Assembly: GCA_016801885.1 (NCBI GenBank)
Contig: JAFBJY010000393.1
Location: forward strand, 1-64,000
Length of the DNA: 64,000 bases
Direction: 5' to 3'
Source: Toxotes chatareus
Lineage: Eukaryota > Chordata > Actinopteri > Toxotidae
The notes under the pieces are model-generated. The model searched no databases, was not told the DNA's origin, and saw nothing but the letters and a program-made list of their open reading frames with translations. The position numbers were made by a program, and so were the translations under genes. This document shows positions 55,127-64,000 of the stretch, piece by piece (positions within the stretch are counted from its first letter, which is position 1; the number at the start of each line of letters is the position of its first letter).

Positions 55127-56672
55127 GTAAATCTGAGAGGAAGAGGAGGCTGTCCATATAGAGAAGTCTGAACCTCCTTTGGAGGAGGTGGAAAAAAGAT
55201 GCTTCTGGGACAGAACAGAAGATGAAGAGCACAGAGAAGACGGCTGGTGAAGACCAAGCTTTGGGAGAAGACACCAGCAAAGACAGCATCAGAATCCATG
55301 AGCCTAGCGCTGCTGTTTCCCACTCTTCAGCTGCACAAGACGCCAAAGCAGAAGCAGTCATGGATACAGACATGAGGGAAGCATCTGCTGATAAAACTGT
55401 CTCAGAGAAAGTAGGAGACAATAAAGGAGTCAATCCATCTGAAGCAGGAAAGGACAAGGCTGCAGGTGCTGAAGAGACAAAGGCATCTGTGTCTAATGCA
55501 GCTTCCATGGAGACGGCCATGCCAGAGCTACCTAAGTACAGGGAGGAGGAAAGGAGGGAGTGGCAGAGGAGGGAGAGAAAGAGAGCACACGGTGTCTTTA
55601 TGTTTAGAAATCACACCACTGCCCACCCTGGACTCCACCCCAGAGGTCCAACACCTGTCCATGCCTGCCCCTGCAGACTCCTCCTCAAACAGCCCAGCCA
55701 TAGGAGCAGTGACTGCAGAGAGTGAGGACGATAAGAAAGAGGAGAGTCCTCTCAGTCACAGCCAGGCCAAGGAGGAGGAGACCATGCTGGGGTTGGACAA
55801 GGACACGGGAGCTCCTACTGCAGAGACAGGTATGCTTTGATTTTAGTAGAACTGTGAGTGGCAGCAGTTCCTCAATGGGTAGAGAATCAGGCTTGTCCAA
55901 ACTGACCTCTTCTTCAAGTGTTTGAGATGATGGGACGTTGTCCTTGGGGCAGGTACTTGCCATAAGTCATTGCAGGTGTTTAACAAAAGCACCAAGATGA
56001 AGACACATGAAGTCCATTTGGAAAATGTTTAATTATTAGCTTATCTGCTTTGTTGAGCAAAGCCAGGACCAGGTCTTTTTATCCCTGTGTATGTCCTAGA
56101 TTGGACTTTAAAGCAGTCCCTGTCTCTTCTAGGAAGGCAACAGATGTCCAAAGACCAAACAAGAGAAGAGGAAAGTATGAAGAAGACATTACAGATAAAA
56201 ACACAGATGAGCACGGACTACTCCCTCCCCCCTTTTGACGCCAGCAATCCAGTTGGTATGACACTATTTATTCACTGTGACTGTTCATCACTGTTTTCTT
56301 TACATGTGTATATCCACAGTCACTCTCGTGTGTGTGTGTGTGGGTTTGTGTCCTCAGGTATGGAGTTCTTAGTCCCAAAGACCTCTTTCTTCTGTACAGT
56401 ATGTAATCCATTCTTCAGCCGAACCAAAGAAGCTGAGATCAACCACTGCAAAACCATCAAACACTACGAGAACCTAAAGGTAGGCAGCTCATGGTTATTT
56501 GTTGCAGTTTCTCCCTCTTTTATTCTGCTCCATTTTCACACTTACTGTCATACAGGTGATAAAACGTCCACGTGTGTTCACAAAGAGTGTTTTTCCTTTT
56601 TTCCTCCTCTTGTAGAAATACCTGCAGACTGAGAAGACGGTGAATGTGACGGACAAACCAGACCCCAGCTGA
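54636..56672 (+). CDS. ZNF638/matrin-3-family gene, 3' exons, copy B
   Basis: Six exons with good splice sites: 54636-54773, 54962-55126, about 55186-55829, 56133-56255, 56358-56479 and 56616-56672 (TGA). They encode half an RRM and its continuation, an acidic serine/threonine-rich linker, and a C-terminal matrin-type C2H2 finger, the order seen at the end of ZNF638 and matrin-3. These are nuclear proteins that bind RNA/DNA and act in splicing and transcription. Phases agree at all junctions except that the A6 run at 55191-55196 puts the acidic exon out of frame; five A's would restore it. Upstream exons are absent: a deleted LINE lies just 5'. The ORF is therefore a partial gene, possibly a pseudogene or a misassembled piece of one. 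An AATAAA lies at 56808-56813. Confidence 0.75.
56133..56672 (+). CDS. Matrin-type zinc finger exons of copy B
   Basis: The exon at 56133-56255 ends DYSLPPFDASNPV; 56358-56479 continues EFLVPKTSFFCTVCNPFF and EINHCKTIKHYENLK; and the last exon reads KYLQTEKTVNVTDKPDPS then TGA. CTVC and HCKTIKH supply the C2H2 ligands of a matrin-type (U1-like) zinc finger near the C-terminus. Phases 1 and 0 join without error. Confidence 0.82.
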
Positions 56673-56807
56673 ATGTGGCTGTGAAGCTTTTCACTCACTT
56701 TTGCCATTCCCCTCCTTTTGTATCGTCTCTTTATTTCTCACTCAAGGTCCAGATTCTCACACTGCTATAGATTAGTCTCATGTCTCCTTTTAAGTAAATA
56801 TGACATC

Positions 56808-56813
56808 AATAAA
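56808..56813 (+). terminator. Polyadenylation signal of copy B
   Basis: AATAAA, 136 bp downstream of the TGA stop. Confidence 0.7.
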
Positions 56814-57144
56814 ATGTATTTACTAAATTGATTCATATCATCACTTAGATTAGCTTTTCTGTGAGTCAAAGATCTTTTCTTACAGATATAGTAGATAGAT
56901 AGACAGATAGATAGCTGCTGGGGACAGTGGCATCCAGACGGCCAGTCTTCATAGCTGTCCAACAACAACAAGGTATGACAAGGCCCAGGGCTGGTTAGTC
57001 CAGCTTCAGGTGCTAGCTGGGACGGAAGACTTGCACACCAGGGGCAGCACAGTGGACCATTACCTTCATCAAGATTCAGCTTCAACCAAAGGCTCAAACA
57101 GAGCTCCTCTCTGCAGTACAGCAACTGTACTAACAACTCAGATA

Positions 57145-58406
57145 TTATCATGAAATATTTGCAGAAAAATCTTTTTGGGATTTCACAAGGTGTGGCTGCA
57201 TCAGACAGACACATACAAAACAAATCATTTCTTTATTGTTATTGACAAAAAAAGCAAAAGTAAATTCTTCATGGTGTCAACATGTCAGTTCTCAACATAG
57301 TCGGTATCAAAGTTAACAAATAGCAAAGAATGTCTTCAAAACTGAACAAAAGATAAATAAACCATCACACAACAAAATTCATATTTAGTACTCCTGCCAT
57401 TAGCACGCAGTATCGCTTTAATCCTGGCTGGCATGTTCTCCACGAGCCTTTCACACTGTTGAGGGGTAATCTTCTCCTATTCTTCTTCAATTACTATTTT
57501 AATTCTTCCAAATTCTTTGCTTAAAACAGACCTTTTGATAAACCAGCAAAGATTTTCAATGGGGCTCATGTCCGGGATTGAGCTGGCCACTCTAACACCT
57601 GGATATTGTGCTCCTGCAGCCAAGTTCTACTTGACCTGGATGCGTGGCAAGGGGCATTATCTTGCCCAAACATCTGCTTTCCACCTCCACTGTGCATCTT
57701 CAAACAGCCACAGCACTTTTCTGTAGAGAAGCCTATGTGTCAGCTCAAGTTATTTCTGGCTTTTTTCTTTGCATCCCCAACAATTTTCCTGCCACTTGTG
57801 GCTGAAGTTTTTCTTGCTCTACCTGAGCGTAGCTTGGTATCAACAGAAGCCCATATTTTCCATTTCTTCATCAGAGTTTGAACACTACTGATTGGCATTG
57901 TCAAATGTTTGGATATGTTTTTCTATCATTTTCCTGCTTTCTAAAGTTCAAATACCTTCTCTTGTAGGTCTTTTCATAGTTCTTTTGCTTTCCCCATGGC
58001 TCAGAATCCAGCAAAGTCAGTGCAGCACTAGATGAAATGTGCAGGCATCTGTCAGGAGCCCATAGACTCACTGACTCTTTATACACACACACTAATTACA
58101 GCCAAACAGGTGACAGGTGTGGACAGTGACCCTTAAAAGCCATTTAAAGCTGTTTGTGTCAACTTGTGTGCATAGTATCAGGCCAAAATTTCAAGGGTAT
58201 GTATACTTTTGATCAGGGCCATTTGGGTGTTTCAACTTGTCTCTATGATTTAAAAAGAGCAAATATAATAATGTGATAATAAATAACTTTGCCTGACCAC
58301 TAACTCTGAATGAAAAAAAAGCTTTTGCATGATCAAACATATTTTCTGAAAAATGGACAATATTTCACAAATTTTGCCAGGGTATGTAAACTTATGAGCA
58401 CAACTG
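57145..58406 (-). mobile_element. Composite Tc1/mariner elements
   Basis: 57145-57660 matches the Tc1 at 52069. On the minus strand it holds the catalytic box region (MSPIENLCW and PAQSR in different frames because one C is missing) and LVENMPARIKAI. From about 57660 to 58406 the sequence belongs to another Tc1 family that ends with the inverted-repeat end GTATGTAAACTTATGAGCAC at 58382-58401. The two families are joined without a visible TIR between them. The left end (CAGTGGTGG) of the first is missing here. Confidence 0.72.
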
Positions 58407-58408
58407 TA

Positions 58409-58430
58409 TGTGTGTGTGTGTGTGTGTGTT
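58409..58430. repeat. (TG)n microsatellite
   Basis: TGTGTG run directly after the Tc1 end. Confidence 0.9.
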
Positions 58431-58752
58431 GATGTGATTTTCTTAAACCAGGCTGAAAAAAACTACACATATATTTTGTTGAGCTCATGTTTTCTTTTCT
58501 TTCTTTCCTTCTTTGCTTCTTTTTTCCATCTTTCTGAAAACTTCCCGGCAAAGTTTCCTTGAAGGCACAATGGTACTCTGTGCTGGGCTGAATTCCACAC
58601 TGATTGTTACTAATACTGTCATCTAATACTGTCTGTATACAGTATAAAGAGCTTTATTTCCAACATGGTACACCTCAGTCATACTACAGTAACAGCTATC
58701 TGTAATGTATCCACACTTTGTAATTTGAGCCATCTGGATTCTTCCAATTGTG
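58431..58752. other. No gene recognised
   Basis: AT-rich with a TTTCTTTCCTTC patch near 58500. Confidence 0.45.
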
Positions 58753-58888
58753 ACTTTTGGAGCTGCATTTACCACTTTGCCTCATTCATGGCCTGTAACG
58801 TGCCTACTTGTAATTTGGATATTTCCTCAATGGCAAGTTGCTGATGTGGATTCAAGAAGATATTTTCTTCTTCCACTTAAAGAACTAC

Positions 58889-59218
58889 AACCAACTGTGC
58901 TGAGCAAACCACATGCACACAAAACACACACATACTCACTCCTGGACTTAAAATTGCTGCTATATGTGCAGCTTTTCTTCTTTTTATTTCTCTCACTGTT
59001 CAAACAGTGCACATGGTCACTTTGGTCATACTGTTTATAGTATTTATTATTATTGTTTCCTCTAATCTAAGTCTTTTTTTTTTTTTTCTTGGAGTCTTTA
59101 TATTCTGTCTGTATTATCTGTATATTCTGAGTGCCTGTACCCTATTGCTTCTGCTCTTTGCTGCTCTAACAGTGTAATTTCCCCATTGTGGGACTATTAA
59201 AGGTTTATCTTATCTTAT
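58889..59218 (+). mobile_element. 5'-truncated LINE 3' end
   Basis: Absent from the sister copy at 36897. Flanked by CTAC on both sides (58885-58888 and 59219-59222), a 4-bp target duplication. It contains a T13 run and ends TTTATCTTATCTTATCT, the tail of a CR1-type LINE. Confidence 0.75.
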
Positions 59219-59335
59219 CTACTGTATGAAAATGAAGGGCAGAGATGATGGAGGATATCATTCTAACTCTTATTTTATTGCCATCGATTCAATTCAATTT
59301 ATTCATTAATTATACAGCGCCTTACAGAGAAAGAA

Positions 59336-59870
59336 AACTCTCTTTCTCTCAGACACAAGAACTCTGAGAGAAAGAACGAGAAAAACTCTCTGAGGAGGGA
59401 AGAGAAGAGAAGATGAGAAAGAGAGAGAGCAGAGAGAGAGAGAGAGTTCTCTCTCTTTCTCTTTCGGTGGAGAAAGAGAAGAGAGAGAAGAATTGTCTCT
59501 CTGGAGGAAAGAGAAGAGAGAACAACAGAGAAGTTGAGACAGAGAGAAGCAGAGAAAGAGAGAGTTCTTCTCTCTCGTTCTCTTTTGGTGGAGAAAGAGG
59601 GTTAGCGTTACGGAAAACGCTCTCTTTCTCGCTGAGGAGGGCGAAAGAAGGCCATGCTCTCCTTCTCGCTCCCTCCCTCTCCATCGATAGAGACAGAAAG
59701 AGAGAGGAAAAGCGTCTCGATCTCTATCTGTCTCAAGGAGAGAGAGGGGAAGCTCTCTGTGTAACTCGCTCTCTGCCTGAGAGAGAGAAGAGAGAGATCT
59801 CTTGCTCTTCCCTTTCTCTCTGCCTGAGAGAGAAAGAGAGAGCAAAAACTCTCTTTTTCTCTCTGGTGGC
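59336..59870. repeat. GA/TC strand-switching low-complexity block
   Basis: Short purine (GAGA) and pyrimidine (CTCT) tracts alternate on the same strand, for example GAGAGAGAGAGAGAGTT then CTCTCTCTTTCTC near 59438, so neighbours can pair into many hairpins. GGTGGAGAAAGAG recurs twice. The 164- and 179-codon frames over it are artefacts of the repeat. Confidence 0.85.
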
Positions 59871-60170
59871 CCGGGTCACATCTGTATTCAGTTCTCCTGG
59901 ATATTAACCTCACAGACGCTCAAAATGAACCGTTATCAGTAAGGATCCGCAGCATGAGCGGATCGAAAGCGACTGAATGCCCCCAGCAAAGACGTTGGTA
60001 GCCTGAGACACCGGCGACGCACCGCCACCAGAGCTGTCCCTACCTCCTCAGAAACGTTGAGTCAGTGAAGGAAGGCTCCTCATTTATATCATCTGGCTGC
60101 CGCCGTAGTGACGTCAGAGCCGTTGCCTGGGCATCAAAGGCAGGTGAGATGGTGACATCATGAGCCACAC
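59871..60170 (-). promoter_or_regulatory. TATA-containing promoter-like or LTR-like segment
   Basis: The complement of 60088-60082 is TATAAAT, about 30 bp upstream of a GC-rich, transcript-like leader that runs to the GA/TC block. The corresponding place in duplication copy 1 (37032-37040) lacks the TATA word. It could be an LTR or a gene promoter; no product follows that can be read. Confidence 0.35.
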
Positions 60171-60780
60171 CTCCTCTGAGCTGCTGCTCACTGGATTCTT
60201 TTTGCAAGTGTTGCGAGTGAAAATCCCAGCAAGTGTAGGGGTGTTCTGATACATCAGTCAGATTGTTGGAAAATTCAAAAGCATTCCAGAGGCAGTGGAA
60301 AGAATAAAAATGATCAAGTGCAGCTCTACACTTTGATTTGAACATTTGTCATGTATGACTTCATTTAATACTGTAGGTTCATACATGATCATCCACAGCT
60401 GAAGCTCACATTTATGCACCTGTCCTGACAAGATGCTACATGTGATTGATTGTGATCCACCATGTCTCAGCTAAAATGTTTTTCCTTGAGTCTTATTCAA
60501 AATGTGACACTGAAAACTCAACCATCTGTGCCAACAGAATGAAGATAAGTTATGAAAAAAAACATCAACAAACTCAGAGCAAGAGCCTCATAAATACCTT
60601 TATTGCACATTAAAATCTGTTTTCATTTCAACAATTGTATCAACTGTCAATATCAGCACAAAAGTGTATAAAAGAATGGAATGAACTGATGAATTTGAAT
60701 GTTTTATTTTTCCCAACTAGTTATTGTAAATGAACACATATTTAATGTGCCTTATTCATTTGTGGTTACAGTTATATTAA

Positions 60781-60957
60781 ATTTCAAATAAACCTACTGT
60801 ACAGAAGGTCGTCTCTTTGAGTACTGTTCCCTTAAGACTGTTGTTAATTATCGCACATGTCAATTCCCACACTGCCGCGGTCCTTGAATGCACCGCAGAC
60901 GTGTCGATCGATCCGGAGAAAACAGCTGAGTGGCTCCGCAGTGTGCGTCTAAAAGCA
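60781..60957 (+). other. Possible GC-rich first exon
   Basis: An open plus-strand frame reads NSHTAAVLECTADVSIDPEK then AEWLRSVRLKA and meets a GTGAGT donor at 60958. The CpG content is higher than in the surroundings. No family was recognised and no second exon found. Confidence 0.3.
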
Positions 60958-61443
60958 GTGAGTTTTGTTGTTATGCCACATGTGTACCCTTCGTTAATAC
61001 TTATATACATTCATAAGTCAAGTAATGACATGCCAGTCGTTTTTTGGTCAGTGGCATTCGTGATGTTATAAGGAATTAGCCACTAATTAGCGGCAGGTAG
61101 TTAGCTGCCGCTGAGAAGTTTATGCTAGCTCACTCGTAGCTAAGCACTGTTGTTTACATTGCATTTTTCCTCTTGGTTTGATCCGTTGATTGATCATTGT
61201 GATTTAAGTTATAAGTAATATTGAGCTGTATTTCAGTTACTCTGATTAGATACACATATTTGGCTCAGTATATATTTTATGTGATTTTACTTAATTCTAA
61301 TTGTATTGTGTTACTGTGTTTGTATTACAAAACCACACTCATACGCATGTAATCACTCATGAAAGTTATATAAAGGTCAAACTTTATTCCTGGTCTCCGT
61401 TCCTCATTCTCCACCTACCTGCTCATGTGTCCTGACCGACACA
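60958..61443. other. No gene recognised, possible LTR end
   Basis: AT-rich; a TATATAAAGG word at 61368-61377 precedes a GC-richer run ending CGACACA at 61443. This may be an LTR remnant, but no partner was seen. Confidence 0.3.
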
Positions 61444-62000
61444 CTGAAGTGTTTGCTGCCACCTAAGATCCACACTCAGTACAGTCTACACAACACCTAC
61501 TGTAACCCCCAACAGTAATGGCACTGAGTTGCATGGACAGCTTGAAAACGTCCAGAAAAACTCCTGCCAGTTGCTCAGCGCATGAGTTCAGGGTACGACC
61601 TGACACCTTGTCTGGACCTGCAGCCTTGTTGATGTTGATCCTCCTCATGGCGGAGGTCACTTGGTGCAGCTGCAGGACGAGAGGCTGATGCTGCATCTCT
61701 GGCTGAGGAAGATGTACAGTCCTTCTGCTGCTTGGAGAGTCCAAGCGTGCCAGAAGCTGTTTAAGATGTGATCATGGCCGACCTGCTGGTCGATGCACTT
61801 GTAATCCGTCATGGTCCTGATGGGCCTTTCCACATGTTACCTGACGTGGGTTGTTATCATTCAAGTGCTCCTCAATGTGCTGCTTGTAGCTGTGTTTTGC
61901 CACCTGATGCCCTTTTTCACTTCTTTCCGGGCCCTGCTGTAAGCCAGCCTATCTCCTGACCTATAGGATGCATCCTGGGCTTTTAGCAGGGTCCGCACTG
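61444..62000 (-). mobile_element. CR1-type LINE fragment, RT start
   Basis: Minus-strand RRININKAAGPDKVSGRTLN and SCAEQLAGVFLDVFKLS are the start of RT. Upstream pieces (SYRSGDRLAYSRARKEVKKG) come from the pre-RT region, in other frames. It stops before the catalytic RT blocks. Confidence 0.72.
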
Positions 62001-62382
62001 TGCTGTCCACTGTGTGTTATACAAACATAACACTATCAGATAGAGAAAGAGAACTTAGTAGAGAAAGAAAGGGCTTTTATATAATACAAATAGACTTGTA
62101 TATAACACAGATAAACTTGTATATAATACCAATAATACAAATATGTGTGTCACAGAATTTGTGTGTGATTTTAGCTCCAATATGTCATTTGAGCAGCAGC
62201 AGGGCACATAGCAGCAGCTGAGTTAAAGTGCAGGTGTGAGTTCAGATCAGACCGGTGGTGTGTGGTGTGTGTGAGTCCATAGTTCTGGTGGTGGTCATAG
62301 GGGGTGGGTCAGGGTCCAGAGTTGGTGTGTGGGGGGGTCAGCAGGGAGAGGGACGGCAGGACGGGGAGAGAGTTCAGCATCT
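62001..62382. other. LINE-flank DNA with short tandem words
   Basis: ACTTGTATATAA-like words repeat at 62090-62125, followed by GT-rich DNA near 62255-62330. The GT-rich part resembles a LINE 3' end but has no tail. Confidence 0.35.
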
Positions 62383-63118
62383 TAGTGCTGTGCGATATGG
62401 GAAAAAAATTATATCCCGATATAGGTAATTTTATATTCCGATAACGATATATATCCCGATATAGAATTTCTTCTTAAAATTATATATATCCACACAAGAA
62501 TGCAAATTTATCTTATCTTTTCTGCTTTTGTTTTATTAAACAATTTTAAAGATTGAAACAAGTCTTTTTGTTACTGTTATCTTACTGGTCAATTAAAAAA
62601 AACGATAATAAAATAAATTAAAATGTAATATATTAAATTAACAAATACCATTCAGAAATATCTGATGGTGTAATCAGTTTTCAAGTCATGCAATAAAGTG
62701 CAAAGAAATAAAGTACAGTAACAGACCCACTCAGATACAGTATTCAGTTTTCAAGTAGTGCAATAAAGTGCAAAGAAATAAAAAAATACAGTAGCAACAT
62801 AAAGTGCTAGTAACATTCAAGTATGCCTACCATTTAACAAATAGGCCTAGTGCTATTAAATGAACTGTTTCAGAGGTAGAAGAGACTTGTTCTGACATAA
62901 AATTAAACCTCAGCATCAAACTTTTCTTTCAGGTTGAGAGATTGAAAGACAAGCTGGTTAACTCTTTCAGGCTTAAGACATGATCTCTTGCATGTAACAA
63001 TGTCCAAACCAAAACCAAACAGCGGAGTTCCTTTTCCCTCGTTTGGGGACCAATTCCTCCTCTGTTGGTTTGACGTTTGTTGTGCACTCCATCCCTACGA
63101 CCATGCTACCACTAGCGG
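62383..63118. mobile_element. hAT-like non-autonomous repeat
   Basis: It begins GTGCTGTGCGATATGGG and then carries TATCCCGATAT words (62413, 62455), a signature seen at ends of fish hAT-derived repeats. A 24-bp word (CAGTTTTCAAGT, then TGCAATAAAGTGCAAAG) is repeated at 62676 and 62743. The right end is not defined. Confidence 0.4.
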
Positions 63119-63119
63119 A

Positions 63120-63209
63120 ATCCATAACTAGCTCTCATGCAAATGGAAAAAATCCATAACTAGCTCTCATGCAAATGGAAAAAATCCATAACTAGCTCTC
63201 ATGCAAATG
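63120..63209. repeat. 32-bp minisatellite with octamer motifs
   Basis: Three units starting at 63120, 63152 and 63184 (the last 26 bp long). Each unit contains ATGCAAAT, at 63137, 63169 and 63201, the POU octamer. GCTCTCATGC continues briefly in a degenerate run to about 63230. Confidence 0.9.
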
Positions 63210-63224
63210 CTCTCATGCTCTCAT

Positions 63225-63570
63225 GCATGGTCAACAGTCAGCCGTAAAGGAGTTTGTGTCGTAAAATGCTGCCGAAAGCGGCAACGCAGCTGCAGTTGCA
63301 TTATCTGAGCAATTACAGCCAGCCTTGGTGGACCAAGATGTCTCTCATTCTGCTGGTCCTGGCCCGGAGGCTCTTCAGTCTCCCTCTGGATGGCAGCAGA
63401 CTGAAGAAGCTGTTGGACGGGTGGGTGGGATCGCCTGCAATGCAGAGGGCTTTGCAGGTGAGGCAAGTGTGCTAGATGTCCTGGAGGGAGGAGAGAGACA
63501 CCCACTATCCTCTCAGCTGCTCTCACTACCTGATGTAGTTTTCCTTTGACAGGACACGGTGCAGGTGCCA
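63225..63570 (-). mobile_element. CR1-type LINE fragment, C-terminal end
   Basis: Minus-strand QVVRAAERIVGVSLLPPGH and later IQRETEEPPGQDQQNERH, in neighbouring frames, match the end of CR1/Rex1-type LINE proteins (compare VRTAERIIGV at 30030). It is frameshifted and lacks RT. Confidence 0.65.
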
Positions 63571-64000
63571 TACCACATAGTGATGCAGCTGGTCAGAATG
63601 CTATACACTCCTCGCTTCTTTGACATTTCAAGTCCAAGGGGGACGTGCTGCCACAAACTTCAGGAGCATCTGCAGCAAAGTCGCACCTCAGGTAGCTTTC
63701 TCACACACACACACAGTACAAAAACATTTTCATTATTTGGACAGTAAACTTGTGCAACTGCATTGTGTATACACAGCTGTTAACTGTCTCCCCTTCACCA
63801 TTTTGGACTCATCTTTATTTCCCTTTTTTCACAGTACACATGTTACTGTAAATCCAACAGCAGTGGACTTCCTGTCATCCTTGGAGATGACAATGCACAC
63901 TTTAAACACATGCTTTGGAACTTGTCTGTAGTCCCTATTATTCAATTCAGCACCACAGTATTGTGTCTCTTCCACTTAGCCTCAATCATTGCTGCTTTAT
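63571..64000. other. No gene recognised
   Basis: A short (CA)n run lies at 63703-63714; the rest is AT-rich. Confidence 0.45.

Larger units (their letters stand above)
58753..60780. repeat. Segmental duplication, copy 2, with two insertions
   Basis: Colinear with 36766-37730. Extra in this copy are a LINE end (58889-59218) and about 720 bp (59336-60056) holding a GA/TC block and a promoter-like sequence. A Tc1 fragment lies upstream of both copies. Confidence 0.85.

Noticed and set aside
59306..59913. Long open frames on both strands (164 and 179 codons)
   Set aside because: They are made of Ser/Leu/Arg/Glu repeats produced by GA/TC tracts and overlap on both strands; no protein is supported.
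1..64000. CRISPR arrays, operons, tRNA or rRNA genes
   Set aside because: No spaced direct repeats, bacterial gene layout or recognisable RNA gene fold was seen; the short tandem repeats are micro- and minisatellites.

Overview
The window is vertebrate nuclear DNA, almost certainly from a ray-finned (teleost) fish. There are no operons or ribosome-binding sites. Coding matches occur as short exons with GT/AG borders, and most of the sequence is a dense, nested mixture of fish-type transposons: L2 and Rex1-like LINEs, three different Ty3/Gypsy lineages, hAT, Tc1/mariner, an endogenous retrovirus and many microsatellites. No RNA gene and no CRISPR array was seen.

Layout. 1-4.85 kb: long, frame-broken L2-type LINE on the minus strand with an SGNH-esterase-like ORF1. 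4.85-7 kb: unidentified exon-like ORFs. 6.97-12.16 kb: complete but decayed chromodomain Gypsy element on the minus strand with near-identical LTRs. 12.2-15.4 kb: mostly unannotatable; a 199-bp exon-like block is a duplicate of one at 5.2 kb. 15.4-16.9 kb: first exons (+) of a multicopy-looking teleost gene with a PB1/ubiquitin-like N-terminus; the last two exons (-) of what looks like the same family lie at 24.06-23.52 kb. A shared 14-bp sequence plus GAGTT/AACTC-rich DNA lies outside both pieces and faces inward, so the family may ride on a mobile element. Between them sit a 2.7-kb hAT transposon (17.16-19.90 kb) and possible LTR remnants.

24.7-29.8 kb: a Gmr1-like Gypsy element (+) with the integrase encoded before reverse transcriptase and a SCAN-like capsid. 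29.8-36.5 kb: a Rex1-like LINE (-) split by a 4.5-kb Mag-lineage Gypsy element, all sitting against a Tc1 fragment. 36.8-37.7 kb: a unique-looking segment that is duplicated, with insertions, at 58.75-60.8 kb.

39.8-46.6 kb: a retrovirus-like element with two LTRs and remnants of RT, RNase H and integrase. It abuts a copy (A, 46.6-50.9 kb) of the 3' exons of a ZNF638/matrin-3-family gene. A second, cleaner copy (B) lies at 54.6-56.7 kb and ends with a matrin-type zinc finger and a polyadenylation signal. From about 40.2 to 53.1 kb the sequence has an abnormal texture in which isolated bases are replaced by their neighbours, giving many short homopolymers. This crosses the retrovirus, gene copy A and a Tc1 element alike and most likely reflects poor base calling or consensus, perhaps a false haplotype duplication.

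57-64 kb: composite Tc1, the second segmental-duplication copy containing a 535-bp GA/TC strand-switching block, LINE fragments, a hAT-like repeat and a 32-bp minisatellite carrying octamer motifs. Apart from the ZNF638/matrin-3-family exons and the PB1-like family exons, no host gene can be named with confidence.
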